From Woeseiaceae bacterium (lineage in GTDB: Bacteria; Pseudomonadota; Gammaproteobacteria; Steroidobacterales; Woeseiaceae): DNA of 64,000 nt. The stretch is taken from NCBI GenBank assembly GCA_021773035.1, contig JAJFKU010000018.1:1-64000 (forward strand), in the 5' to 3' direction. Position 1 is the first letter of the stretch. Every line of letters starts with the position of its first letter. The position numbers and the translations under genes are program-made. The notes beneath the pieces are model-generated. The model worked only from the letters and a program-made list of their open reading frames with translations. It searched no databases and was not told the DNA's origin. Shown piece after piece: positions 1 through 12,193 of this stretch.

Positions 1-160
1 GGTTTCCCCTGGCGGGGTTTTTTCTGGGCGGGTCCCCGTGTACCCCCCCCCCAACCCAAACCTCCGCCCACAACCCTTCAACAACGCCTACACGGTAGCA
101 AGCGATCGCCACCGAATTACGTGCTCGACTGTCGAGTATGCGCTATACGGCCCCGTATAC
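1..160. other. Low-complexity window edge, no gene
   Basis: The first ~70 bases are built of G-runs and C-runs, including a run of ten C at about 44-53. No gene is seen before the stop codon of the M23 peptidase gene at 161. The composition is unlike the rest of the window and may be poor-quality contig-end sequence. Confidence 0.5.
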
Positions 161-950
161 CTACTCGAGAAAAATAGCCGGATCGACGGCCGTGCCGTTG
201 AGGTAGGTGCCGAAATGCAGGTGCGCTCCGGTGACCCGGCCCGTTGCTCCCACTGCGCCGATCGTTTCGCCGGTCGTGACAGGCTGTCCGCTCTCGACGG
301 CGATTTCGCTCAAGTGGCAATACATCGTGACGAATCCCCGGCCGTGGTCGATGAGCACCGTGTTGCCGTTAAAAAAATAGTCTCCGGTCGCTGCAACAAC
401 GCCGTTGCGCGGCGCCACGACCGGGTCGCCGCTGTTGCCGGCGATATCCATACCTTTGTGCGGAGCGCGCGGTTGATCGTTGAAGAAGCGCCGGTAGCCG
501 AAGCTCGAGCTCTGTGTACCCGGGATCGGTGCGGCCAGTGACAGCCCGTCTACCGGAACTTCCCGGTAGTGGTTCAGCGCAGCATCGATGATCTTACGTT
601 CACTCCAGATGCGGTCCAGCTGTTCCTGATTCTGCGTGACAAAACTCTTGTTCTCGACGGTCAGCCGCTGTTCCCGGTAAGCGTGCTCGCTGACCTGAAC
701 GACCCGCGGTTCGCCGCCTATTGTAACGAGTAGTTCGCCGGGATCCGTGTCCAGCGGGATTCCGACGACCGTCACCCAGTGTTCGCCGCGACGCATCACC
801 AGCAACGGCGTGTCGCCCAGTTTCGCATCCGGTGCGGGCGCCTTGGCGCCGCCGATCTCAATGATGGCGAGGCCGCCCGGTCGCAGCGAGGGTTCCGTCG
901 CGGGGGCAGGCGCGCTCATTGCAAGCAGCGCAACAACGATGATGGAGCGG

Positions 951-970
<20 letters not shown>
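161..970 (-). CDS. M23 family metallopeptidase (LytM/NlpD-like)
   Basis: Probable periplasmic zinc endopeptidase acting on peptidoglycan cross-links, or a LytM-type amidase activator. The N-terminus carries a signal peptide (hydrophobic stretch, then APAPA). The C-terminal half is a typical M23 domain: FGYRRFF, HKGMDIAG (first zinc ligands), a glycine-rich strand, VLIDHGRG, MYCHLSEI and GAHLHFG (the HxH motif). The mid-region before the catalytic domain is of the kind seen in single-M23 proteins of about 270 residues. The start at 970 overlaps the end of xseA by 20 bases; an ATG at 958 is an alternative start. Overlap and shared strand imply co-transcription with xseA. All expected zinc ligands are present, so it is probably an active enzyme rather than a degenerate LytM factor. 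Confidence 0.88.
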
Positions 971-3869
<2,899 letters not shown>

Positions 3870-3870
3870 G

Positions 3871-5436
3871 ATGCACCCTGATATTCACGCCCACCGGCTG
3901 CTGATTCTCGACTTCGGCAGCCAATACACACAGCTCATTGCGCGCCGGGTGCGCGAGTGGGGTGTCTATTGCGAAATCCATCCGTGGGATATGTCCGATA
4001 CGGAGATCGCCACGTTTGCACCGCGGGGCGTAATACTCTCCGGCAGCCCCGAGTCGGTTCATTTTGACGAGGGCCCCAGAGTTTCCCACACCGTATTCGA
4101 ACTCGGCGTTCCGGTGCTGGGTATTTGCTATGGCATGCAGACGATGGCGGCAGAACTCGGCGGTAAGGTCGAGTCATCGTCGCATCGTGAATTCGGCTAC
4201 GCCGAGATCGCGCCCGTCGATTCGAGTCTGCTGGATGGTTTGAGCGACTCGAACGACGAGGTACTGCTGAAAGTCTGGATGAGCCACGGTGATCGGGTTG
4301 CGGAGATTCCGCCAGGTTTCAGAGCGACCGCGAGCAGTCCGAATTCGCCGCTGGCGGCGATGGAAGATGTATCGCGCCACTTCTACGGCGTGCAGTTTCA
4401 CCCGGAAGTCACTCACACCTTGCAGGGCAACGAGATTATTCGTCGCTTCGTACGCGATGTCTGCGAATGCCCGGGAGACTGGACTGCGGGCAATATCGTC
4501 TCGGATGCTATCGAGACCGTTCGCAAACAGGTTGGCAGTGGCAAAGTTCTGTTGGGACTGTCCGGCGGTGTCGATTCATCGGTCGTTGCCGCGTTGCTGC
4601 ACGAGGCCATCGGCGATCAGCTCGTCTGTGTTTTCGTCGACCACGGCCTGCTGCGGTACAACGAGGGCGACCAGGTGATGGCCCTGTTCGCGGAACACCT
4701 TGGCGTAAACGTCATCCGCGTGAATGCCGCAGAGCGTTTTTTTACCGCGCTCAAGGGTGTGTCCGATCCGGAGGAGAAGCGAAAAATTATCGGTGGCCAG
4801 TTCATCGAGGTTTTTGAGGAAGAGGCCGGCAAACTGAAGGAAGTCGATTTCTTGGCCCAGGGGACGATCTACCCCGACGTTATCGAGTCGGCGGGCGCCA
4901 AAACCGGCAAGGCGCATGTCATCAAGTCACATCACAATGTCGGTGGTTTGCCAGAGCACATGCGAATGTCATTGGTCGAACCTCTGCGTGAGCTGTTCAA
5001 GGACGAAGTCCGGCGCATCGGGCTGGAACTCGGCTTGCCCAAGAATATGGTATTCCGCCACCCATTCCCGGGACCGGGCCTTGGTGTGCGTGTGCTCGGA
5101 GAGGTGAAGCCCGAATATGTGCAACTGCTGCAGCTGGCTGACGACATCTTCATCGATGAGTTGCACAAGCAGGACCTTTACAGCGAAACCAGCCAGGCGT
5201 TTGCGGTGTTCCTGCCGGTGAAGTCTGTCGGCGTCATGGGCGACGGTCGTAAATACGATTACGTAGTTGCTCTACGTGCCGTCGAAACGATCGACTTCAT
5301 GACGGCCCGCTGGGCGCGATTGCCCTACGAATTTCTCGAGCACGTATCCCTCAGGATCATTAACGAGATCGACGGTATCTCCCGCGTGACATACGACATC
5401 AGCGGTAAACCACCGGCGACTATAGAGTGGGAGTGA
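3871..5436 (+). CDS. guaA: GMP synthase (glutamine-hydrolysing)
   Basis: Converts XMP to GMP using ATP and glutamine. 521 residues in the usual order: a class I glutamine amidotransferase domain with nucleophile motif GICYGMQ and the His-Pro-Glu of FHPEVTHT; the ATP pyrophosphatase domain with the P-loop-like GLSGGVDSS; then the dimerisation domain with [12 protein letters not shown] and the ending KPPATIEWE. It starts one base after guaB. Its TGA overlaps the ATG of the following methyltransferase gene, indicating translational coupling of three to four genes. Confidence 0.97.
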   Translation: MHPDIHAHRLLILDFGSQYTQLIARRVREWGVYCEIHPWDMSDTEIATFAPRGVILSGSPESVHFDEGPRVSHTVFELGVPVLGICYGMQTMAAELGGKVESSSHREFGYAEIAPVDSSLLDGLSDSNDEVLLKVWMSHGDRVAEIPPGFRATASSPNSPLAAMEDVSRHFYGVQFHPEVTHTLQGNEIIRRFVRDVCECPGDWTAGNIVSDAIETVRKQVGSGKVLLGLSGGVDSSVVAALLHEAIGDQLVCVFVDHGLLRYNEGDQVMALFAEHLGVNVIRVNAAERFFTALKGVSDPEEKRKIIGGQFIEVFEEEAGKLKEVDFLAQGTIYPDVIESAGAKTGKAHVIKSHHNVGGLPEHMRMSLVEPLRELFKDEVRRIGLELGLPKNMVFRHPFPGPGLGVRVLGEVKPEYVQLLQLADDIFIDELHKQDLYSETSQAFAVFLPVKSVGVMGDGRKYDYVVALRAVETIDFMTARWARLPYEFLEHVSLRIINEIDGISRVTYDISGKPPATIEWE

Positions 5437-6530
5437 TGGGCGGGAACAGCAGCAGATTTGAAGTTCCGATAATCCCGAATCGCCCTCTGAAATTCGCCGG
5501 CGAAGACGAAGCTTTTGGCGAGGTTTCGCTGCGCAAGAACCACGACAATGCGTTGATAGAGAACGCCGCTTTCGACCCTGACCGCATTCAATACGATACC
5601 GACTATCAGAATAATCAGGCGCTATCCGCGTCGTTCGAGGCGCACATGAGCAGTGTGCTCGATATTCTCAAACGCCGCTATCCCGAGGGTGCGAAAGTTG
5701 TCGAGGTCGGTTGTGGAAAGGGTGACTTTGTGGAGTTGTTGCAGGCCGATGGGACCTTCGCGGTAAGCGGCTACGACGGAGCCTATGAGGGTGATAATCC
5801 GGTAATCGAGAAGCGTTACCTGGATTCATCGGACAAGCTTGACGCGGATCTGGTGGTGCTCAGGCATGTGCTGGAGCATATTCGACGACCGCAGGATTTC
5901 GTACTGTTGTTGTCCGGTATTTTCGATGGCGCAGATATTTACATCGAGGTACCCGACTTCGCCTGGATAGAATCGAATCAGGCCTTTTTCGATATTACCT
6001 ACGAACACGTCAACTATTTTACGCCGGCGTCACTGTCTAATCTGTTCAAGTCCGTCGAACGGCAGGGCCTGCTATTTGGCGATCAATATCAGTACGTGAT
6101 CGCGAGCCTCGGCGCCGCGGATTATGATGGATTCAATCGTAGCTACGAGATTGCCGGTAATTGGTCGACGCTGAGTTTCGATGCCCTGTTTCCGAAGTTT
6201 GAGACGATTATTACCGACATCGAAAAAGCGAGCCAGGATACATCGCTTTACGTCTGGGGTGCGGCGACCAAGGGTGTGATGTTTTGTCATCATCTGAAAC
6301 GGCTGCGCCCGGCTGCTTTCGAGAGAGTCAGGGCAGCTGTTGATATCAACCCGATGAAAGCAGGGCGCTATCTGCCTTCGGTGCATTTGCCGATACTGGA
6401 TGTGGAGGCGTTCTGTGAACGGGCCGAGGGCAGCGAACTGGTCGTCATTATGAACCCCAACTACGAGGCCGAGATTGTTGCCGAAATACGGGGCCGGGGT
6501 TTTAACGATATTCGACATATCAGCGTGTGA
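5436..6530 (+). CDS. SAM-dependent methyltransferase with C-methyltransferase C-terminal domain
   Basis: Class I methyltransferase of 364 residues. The SAM site is VVEVGCGKGDF (about residue 85) followed by an acidic strand end (YDGAYEG) and HVLEHI. The C-terminal part, from about 260, has GAATKGVMFCHHL, AVDINPMKAGRYLP and PILDVE, resembling the C-terminal domain of sugar C-methyltransferases (PF08484 type). The cysteine-rich N-terminal zinc domain of those enzymes is absent, so the substrate is unclear. The ATG at 5436 overlaps the guaA stop and the gene's own stop overlaps the start of tadA, so it is embedded in a translationally coupled guanine/tRNA-editing operon. A nucleotide-sugar or modified-carbohydrate substrate is a guess. 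Confidence 0.8.
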   Translation: MGGNSSRFEVPIIPNRPLKFAGEDEAFGEVSLRKNHDNALIENAAFDPDRIQYDTDYQNNQALSASFEAHMSSVLDILKRRYPEGAKVVEVGCGKGDFVELLQADGTFAVSGYDGAYEGDNPVIEKRYLDSSDKLDADLVVLRHVLEHIRRPQDFVLLLSGIFDGADIYIEVPDFAWIESNQAFFDITYEHVNYFTPASLSNLFKSVERQGLLFGDQYQYVIASLGAADYDGFNRSYEIAGNWSTLSFDALFPKFETIITDIEKASQDTSLYVWGAATKGVMFCHHLKRLRPAAFERVRAAVDINPMKAGRYLPSVHLPILDVEAFCERAEGSELVVIMNPNYEAEIVAEIRGRGFNDIRHISV

Positions 6531-6994
6531 CCACAGTGAACTGGTCACAGGACGATATCGACAATATGCGTGCCGCTCTCGCTGAGGCCGAACAAGCAGC
6601 TGGCGTCGGTGAAGTTCCGGTTGGTGCCATTGTCGTGCAGGGCGGCGATATCGTGGGGCGAGGGCATAATCGCTCAATAACGGATAATGATCCGAGCGGC
6701 CACGCTGAAATTGTTGCACTGCGGGCAGCAGCCGGAAGTCGCGAAAACTACCGGCTTCCCGGAACGACTCTGTATGTCACGCTCGAGCCCTGCGTGATGT
6801 GCGCCGGTGCCATTGCGCAGGCCAGGGTTTCGCGCGTTGTATTCGCCGCCTACGACAGCAAGGCCGGTGCGCTGGGAAGTGCCGAAGACCTGACGGCTTC
6901 ACGCGCGCTCAACCACCGTTTCGAGGTTAACGGCGGCGTGCTTGCGGACGAGTCTTCAGAATTACTGCAGCGTTTTTTCGCGTCTAGGCGCTAG
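6527..6994 (+). CDS. tadA: tRNA-specific adenosine deaminase
   Basis: Deaminates A34 to inosine in tRNA-Arg(ACG), an essential reaction for reading CGN codons. 155 residues with the deaminase zinc motifs HAEIVAL (catalytic Glu) and PCVMCAGAI. The preceding EVPVGAIVV, the SHAE-type context and the ending LQRFFASRR are typical of TadA rather than of cytidine or guanine deaminases. The GTG start at 6527 overlaps the stop of the upstream methyltransferase. The 3' end overlaps that of convergent mltF by 11 bases. In many gammaproteobacteria tadA, mltF and purL are neighbours; here purL is about 40 kb away. Confidence 0.96.
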   Translation: MTTVNWSQDDIDNMRAALAEAEQAAGVGEVPVGAIVVQGGDIVGRGHNRSITDNDPSGHAEIVALRAAAGSRENYRLPGTTLYVTLEPCVMCAGAIAQARVSRVVFAAYDSKAGALGSAEDLTASRALNHRFEVNGGVLADESSELLQRFFASRR

Positions 6995-8375
6995 GTTCCG
7001 GCGCATCCTCGAGGGCGGTGGCGGGTACCGTGGCTTCTTCTTTTTCGGTCAGCCATTTCAAAATGTTGTAGTAGGCGCGAATGTTGTTTACGTACAGCAC
7101 CGGCTCCCAGCCGCGTGCATACCCGAACGGCAGGCGCGAATACCATTTGCGCTGCGACAGCAACGGCAGTGCTTCGCTGAGATCGACCCAGGTATCCGGG
7201 TCGCCGCCGTGCCATTCGACGATTGTGCGCGCGTCCTTGACGTGATTGAAGCCGACGTTATAAGCAGCCAGTGCCATCCAGGTCCGGTCCGGCTCGGCAA
7301 CGGTATCCGCAACGCGTTCCGTCTGTCGTGCGTAGTACTGTGCGCCACCGAAGATGCTGTTGAACGGATCCAGGCGATCGTCCACACCGAGATAGTCGGC
7401 CGTATCCTGCGTCAGCATCATGATGCCGCGGACACCGGTCGGAGAAACAGCCTGGGCACGCCAGTGCGATTCCTGATAGCCGATGGCCGCCAGCAGCCGC
7501 CAGTCGACGCCCCATTCTTCGCCGGCGTTTTCGAACATTTCGCGATAGCGAGGCAGCCGCTTTTCGTAGTGACGAATAAAGTTGCGCGTACCGACGTAGT
7601 CGAATTTTTTGGTGTAGCCATAGTAGCGGTCATGAATCTGCGCCAGCATACCTGCGCGGTCCGATTCAATCAGAAAGTCGTCAGCGCGTGCCAGCAGGGA
7701 ATCGCCTCTGCTTTTCGGAAACCCCCAGGCGATCGGATCGCCGACATCGAGATCGAGTGCGACGCGCAGATCGGGGTAGAAGTGCCGTTGAATGTCGAAG
7801 TCGGGACTGTCTGCGACGGTGAAATCTATCTCACCCATCGCGACTTTTGTCATTAGTTGCGCGACTTCGATGTCTGCATTTTCGGCCCACTGCAGCGCCG
7901 GGTAGGAATCCCTGATGGAGGACAGCAGATCGACGTGACTGCTGCCGGCCATGACTTCGATGGAGCGCTCCAGCACTTCGTCCAGCGATCTCGGTTTGCC
8001 GGTGCCGAGTTTGTAGATCAGGTGGACGTCGACAAATTCATAGGGGTGACCGAAGTTCAGGTACTCGCGACGCGAGTCGGTGATGGACAGACCGGCGGCG
8101 GCCATGTGCGCTTCGCCGGATAACAGCTTTGGCAGAATTTCCGAGATACTGGAGACCGGATCGATAACGAGGGCAACCCCAAGCTCGTCGGCGAAGGCCT
8201 GCACGAGGTCGAACTCAGGGCCGGAAGGGCCGTCGGGACCGATGGTATAGGCGGTGGGACTATCGCGCGTGACAACCCGCAGCTGACCGGTTTCGAGCAC
8301 CTGCTCCAATAGCGGCGGGGGGCTCGAACAGGTGCCAATCAATCCGGCCAGTGTGATTATGACTAACAGGCGCAA
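6984..8375 (-). CDS. mltF: Membrane-bound lytic murein transglycosylase F
   Basis: Cleaves the beta-1,4 bond in peptidoglycan to give 1,6-anhydroMurNAc. The order is: N-terminal hydrophobic anchor (LLVIITLAGLIGTCSS); a solute-binding-protein type 3 domain (about residues 40-260, with LRVVTRDSPTAYT and GLSITDSR); then an SLT domain with the catalytic glutamate in AAIGYQESHW, plus SPTGVRGIMMLT and AAYNVGFNHVKDA. The closest domain order is MltF. The start is set at the TTG at 8375, because GGAG lies 8 bases upstream and the protein then begins directly at the anchor. An in-frame TTG at 8438 would put the start inside the tRNA-Ser promoter. The residue before the anchor cysteine is Thr, so a lipoprotein signal is uncertain. 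Confidence 0.92.
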   Translation of the reverse strand: MRLLVIITLAGLIGTCSSPPPLLEQVLETGQLRVVTRDSPTAYTIGPDGPSGPEFDLVQAFADELGVALVIDPVSSISEILPKLLSGEAHMAAAGLSITDSRREYLNFGHPYEFVDVHLIYKLGTGKPRSLDEVLERSIEVMAGSSHVDLLSSIRDSYPALQWAENADIEVAQLMTKVAMGEIDFTVADSPDFDIQRHFYPDLRVALDLDVGDPIAWGFPKSRGDSLLARADDFLIESDRAGMLAQIHDRYYGYTKKFDYVGTRNFIRHYEKRLPRYREMFENAGEEWGVDWRLLAAIGYQESHWRAQAVSPTGVRGIMMLTQDTADYLGVDDRLDPFNSIFGGAQYYARQTERVADTVAEPDRTWMALAAYNVGFNHVKDARTIVEWHGGDPDTWVDLSEALPLLSQRKWYSRLPFGYARGWEPVLYVNNIRAYYNILKWLTEKEEATVPATALEDAPEPSA

Positions 8376-8431
8376 ACGCGGTTCTCCGTTCCGTGGGTCA
8401 ATTATGACATTGCCGGAATGGCTTTGCGTAC

Positions 8432-8460
8432 TTGACAAGTCGCGTTTTGCTTACCAGTAT
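8432..8460 (+). promoter_or_regulatory. Predicted promoter of tRNA-Ser(CGA)
   Basis: A perfect -35 TTGACA (8432-8437) stands 17 bases before a weak -10 CAGTAT (8455-8460). The GC-rich discriminator (GGCTCCCG) that follows is typical of stringently controlled stable-RNA promoters. The tRNA begins 18 bases after the -10 box. Confidence 0.5.
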
Positions 8461-8478
8461 TCGGCTCCCGACTACGGA

Positions 8479-8569
<91 letters not shown>

Positions 8570-8703
8570 ATTTTCAAATCCGTAAGTGGTTGAAAATACC
8601 TAATGCTTCAGTTGCTTGCGGGGGCCAATTCATGCTTGCTTGGGCATAGACGGACATGAATTGGTGAGGTTTAGACACGAATTGGACACGATTCTCAAGA
8701 GAG

Positions 8704-11520
8704 TTGGTGTGGATCATTCCGTGGTGCAGCTCGGATGCGGCTGACTGGGAGCGGAGAATAAGAATCAGCTGCAAAACGATTACCAATCCTACGGAAGCCT
8801 TACACTTCCGTTACCCGTGGCGAAACTATCAAGCGAGAGTCCTGAACTCCATCAGGCTTTACCTGGCTGACCATCGACTACACATCGTTGCAGCACCGGG
8901 ATCCGGAAAGACGACACTCGGACTCGAAATTTTTCGAGAGCTGGGCCATCCAGCGTTAGTTCTATCACCTACTCGCGTAATAAGGAATCAGTGGCTTGAG
9001 CGACTGCGGGATTTCTGTGGGGAGGGCGAGGCGTTTCCTCCTGCTTGGACCAGTCGATCCCTAGATGAACCTGCATTTTTGACATCAATTACGTACCAGG
9101 CTCTGCACACGAAGTATCGCGATGAGATAAAAGAAGCTGATACCGACGACGACGTTGCGGCAGAGGAAGAAACCGAAATCCGCACGAAAGCGATAGATGA
9201 GCAGGAAGTCTCTGCACTTGTTCAATCGTTGAAAGATGCTGGTATCAGGACTCTTATTCTCGACGAGGCTCACCACCTTCGGGCGGAATGGTGGAAGGCT
9301 CTAAGCAAGGTGGTCGAAGCCATTGAGGGGATGATCGTTGTTTCGCTAACGGCGACGCCGCCATACGACTCGAACTCTGCGGAGTGGAAGCGATACGAGG
9401 AGCTGTGCGGCGTCATCGACGAGGAAATATCAGTCCCAGAACTGGTGAAGGCAGGCACATTGTGCCCGCATCAGGACTTCGTCTGGACTGTGGTTCCTAC
9501 CGAGTACGAAAAGTCGTATCTAGATCAGTACCAGATCAACGTCCGTAAGACGACAAGCGAACTGTTCGCCGACGTCACGCTCGAAAGGGCAGTGCAACAG
9601 CACGAATGGATGAGCGCATCGAAGGTTAATCAGGACGAGGTTTTTGCGAGGCCAGATCACGCCATCGCATTGCTTGTATATCTGAAGAAGAAGCAGCTGG
9701 CGGTGTCACCCCACCTTATGGAGATGCTTGATTTACAGGATGTCGATATTCCCGAGCTAGGTGATTTTTGGTGGCAACAGATTGTGAATGCCTACCTGTA
9801 TAAGCTGCAAGGCTGGCCCGAAAACGAGGAAATCGCGGCACACAGAAAGAAGCTCGCGCGGACCCTACGTGATCGACAATTGTTACGAAATCGCGAACTG
9901 CAGTTGTCGGATGCCCGGCTCGTAAAGCGCCACATGACTCAGTCGAACGCCAAGATTCAGGCTTGCGTCGATATTTACAGGGAAGAACGTCGGGTGCGAG
10001 GCGGTGCGCTCCGTCAAGTGATACTGACTGACTACATCAGGGACGACGGGGTCCGCTCCAATAGCAAGGAGCAGGTTGATTCATTAGGCGCGTGGCCAGT
10101 TTTCCGGACTCTGGCAAACCAGCTGGGTGAGGAGGAGAAACGTTACTGTGCGCTCCTTACCGGACGACTGGTTATCGTTCACGAAAGCGTTGCTGAACAG
10201 ATTCAGAGCGATGCCAGCATTCGACCGCTGGAGCAGCTCGACGGTTTCTGCGTGCTGGATTCAATGTCGCGCAATCCGGTAACGGTATTGACCGAACTAC
10301 TTGAGGCGGGACAGATCCATGTGCTCGTCGGTACGCGAGCACTGCTGGGAGAAGGGTGGGATGCGCCGTGCATTAATTCGTTGATACTGGCCAGTAACGT
10401 CGGGTCGTACATGCTTACGAATCAAATGCGGGGCAGAGCGATTCGTGTTGATAAGAACAATCCTGACAAGGTATCGAGCATATGGCACATCGTTGCCATC
10501 GTCATTGATCGGAAACTCCTTGATCTTCGGTATCACGCGCAGCTGTTCTGGCCCGGTCTTGCGGATTTTCGGGAATTGGACAACCGCTTCTCGACATTCG
10601 TTGGTATTCACCAGACCGAACCTCGAATCGAAAACAACTTGCTGAGGCTGGAACTTCCCTATGTGCGTCGCAAGCACGACTACGTATCTGGCGCCGAGCA
10701 CTTGGCATTCAGACGAAATTTCTTTCAGACAGGATCCAGCCTTGAATCAACTAATCAGACGATGGTTGATCGGTTGCATCGAATCCGGGATCTGGATGCG
10801 CACTGGCACATAGCTATCGGGTCAGGTGATGCCGGGCAGGTCGTACCCAGCGTATCGCCGGAAACGCCCCCTACAGCTCGCATGTTCCACTTCAGGCGAA
10901 CACTGTTCTATTTCCTCGGAACAGCTATCGCTGCCTTCTTCACGGCTGCATGGGCGATGGCGAATATCACGCCATACATTGGGGTAATTTTCGCTGGAGC
11001 ATTGCTTTGGTCATTGCCGAAGTTCTTCCTCGCCGCGAAGCTATTCGTTAATCACTTACCAGTCGATGGGACAATCCACCAGATCGGGTTAGCCGTCAGG
11101 GACACGCTGTGCGCAACGGGTGTCATTGAAAACTCCGCTGCTCGACTGAAGGTGAAGTCATACAGCCTCGTCGGGGACGTCTACGTGAATCTCGACGGTG
11201 GTACTTTTCACGAAAAATCAGTATTTGCAGACTGCATGGAAGAGATACTGGGGCGAATTGAAAATCCGAGGTATTTGCTGGTCAGGCATGGGATGACGGC
11301 GGGTATCAAGCGAAAGGACTACCACGCAGTTCCTACACGCATCGGTGTTAAGAAGGAATATGCGACGATCTTCCACCAGGCATGGCAGCGTTACGTTGGC
11401 AATGCCGATCTGATTTATACACGGACTGCTGAGACGCGAAAAATACTTCTGTTTGCCCGTGCGAAGGCGTTCTCTGGAGGTACGAAGAAAGCGGTGAAGA
11501 GGGCTGATCGGTGGGTGTGA
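8704..11520 (+). CDS. DEAH-box helicase with C-terminal transmembrane hairpin, island-borne
   Basis: Superfamily 2 helicase of up to 938 residues. Counting from 8704: Walker A APGSGKTT (64-71); LSPTRVIRNQW (motif Ia); DEAH (187-190); SLTATPP (motif III, 214-220); then LVGTRALLGEGWD and NQMRGRAIRVD (motifs V and VI, about 541-583). A charged, variable spacer lies between motifs I and II. Two adjacent hydrophobic helices at about 731-783 predict a membrane hairpin, followed by about 150 residues of no recognised family. The start is uncertain: TTG at 8704 or GTG at 8707, with conserved sequence beginning only near residue 36. The gene is flanked by tRNA-derived repeats and its stop overlaps the GTG of the next gene. 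Membrane attachment is unusual for an SF2 helicase. An antiphage role is inferred from island context only. Confidence 0.85.
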   Translation: MVWIIPWCSSDAADWERRIRISCKTITNPTEALHFRYPWRNYQARVLNSIRLYLADHRLHIVAAPGSGKTTLGLEIFRELGHPALVLSPTRVIRNQWLERLRDFCGEGEAFPPAWTSRSLDEPAFLTSITYQALHTKYRDEIKEADTDDDVAAEEETEIRTKAIDEQEVSALVQSLKDAGIRTLILDEAHHLRAEWWKALSKVVEAIEGMIVVSLTATPPYDSNSAEWKRYEELCGVIDEEISVPELVKAGTLCPHQDFVWTVVPTEYEKSYLDQYQINVRKTTSELFADVTLERAVQQHEWMSASKVNQDEVFARPDHAIALLVYLKKKQLAVSPHLMEMLDLQDVDIPELGDFWWQQIVNAYLYKLQGWPENEEIAAHRKKLARTLRDRQLLRNRELQLSDARLVKRHMTQSNAKIQACVDIYREERRVRGGALRQVILTDYIRDDGVRSNSKEQVDSLGAWPVFRTLANQLGEEEKRYCALLTGRLVIVHESVAEQIQSDASIRPLEQLDGFCVLDSMSRNPVTVLTELLEAGQIHVLVGTRALLGEGWDAPCINSLILASNVGSYMLTNQMRGRAIRVDKNNPDKVSSIWHIVAIVIDRKLLDLRYHAQLFWPGLADFRELDNRFSTFVGIHQTEPRIENNLLRLELPYVRRKHDYVSGAEHLAFRRNFFQTGSSLESTNQTMVDRLHRIRDLDAHWHIAIGSGDAGQVVPSVSPETPPTARMFHFRRTLFYFLGTAIAAFFTAAWAMANITPYIGVIFAGALLWSLPKFFLAAKLFVNHLPVDGTIHQIGLAVRDTLCATGVIENSAARLKVKSYSLVGDVYVNLDGGTFHEKSVFADCMEEILGRIENPRYLLVRHGMTAGIKRKDYHAVPTRIGVKKEYATIFHQAWQRYVGNADLIYTRTAETRKILLFARAKAFSGGTKKAVKRADRWV

Positions 11521-12031
11521 ACAAATCGACTAATGGTTGTCGTACGGAGATGAATGTACGATGTGTAGAGATCGACGATTGGTCAGACCTTCCACAAACG
11601 GTAATAGATACGTTGGCGGATATCGGGCATGAATGCTCGGTAGTCATCGTACGAAATTTCGAAAGAATATCGTTTGACGAGTTGCGCGATGAAGTGGATC
11701 GACTTGCAATAGCAATGGAAACAGGCACAGACCGGGACAGCGAAAGTCCGCTTTGGAATGCCAGAGGACACGACCATGAGCATGATGTGGATCCGCGCGG
11801 AAAGGAACCGGATGAGGTCATTTATGCTTTTACCGTCGATTTCTCAACGGAGCCTTATACGGTCCTTCACGGCGACCCCCTGAGCACATGGACATTACCA
11901 CCGAACTCAGTGAGCATTCCGCTGTGTTGGTTTTCGACGCGTTGGCGTTGGATAGAAAGTCGGAGAACGAGTACTGGTTCAACATTGACCCACGCGAGGC
12001 GCTGCTAATCGCATTAACATCCAAGCAATAA
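11517..12031 (+). pseudogene. Small island protein coupled to helicase, frameshifted in a C-run
   Basis: The reading frame opens at a GTG overlapping the helicase TGA (11517; an in-frame GTG at 11511 is also possible). It encodes an acidic protein of no recognised family (WSDLPQTVIDTLADIG, VVIVRNFERISFDEL, DEVIYAFTVDF). After the CCCCC at 11876-11880 this frame turns arginine/serine-rich and stops at 12008. From the same C-run the -1 frame reads PEHMDITTELSEHSAVLVFD and on to LLIALTSKQ, stopping at 12031. Joining the frames gives about 170 residues of uniform acidic character. Either one C was lost (mutation or sequencing), or a -1 frameshift joins the parts. It is probably the helicase's partner. 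Confidence 0.6.
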
Positions 12032-12034
12032 ATT

Positions 12035-12051
12035 CGAGGCGCAATGCCTCG
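12035..12051 (+). terminator. Hairpin after island genes
   Basis: A 6-bp inverted repeat CGAGGC/GCCTCG with a 5-base loop begins 3 bases after the TAA of the reconstructed partner gene. No T-tract follows, so termination is only possible, not shown. Confidence 0.3.
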
Positions 12052-12101
12052 ACATGGTTTGGACCCGACATCTGCTGTACGCGTTGTGGCTAAACAATTG
12101 T

Positions 12102-12123
12102 CCGTGGTTTCGAATCCCACCCT
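12102..12123 (+). repeat. attR-like partial tRNA-Ser repeat
   Basis: Second copy of the tRNA-Ser segment at 8540-8561 (21 of 22 bases identical). It keeps the T-loop TTCGAAT and the CCCAC stem half, but the acceptor end then diverges (TTCGAGCC in place of CTCCGCCA). It marks the right border of a segment of about 3.56 kb. Confidence 0.75.
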
Positions 12124-12193
12124 TCGAGCCTCAATCTTTTGCTTGCGTTGCCGATAACGGGTAAGAGTCTCCATCCGATGGCACGTCAACTCC

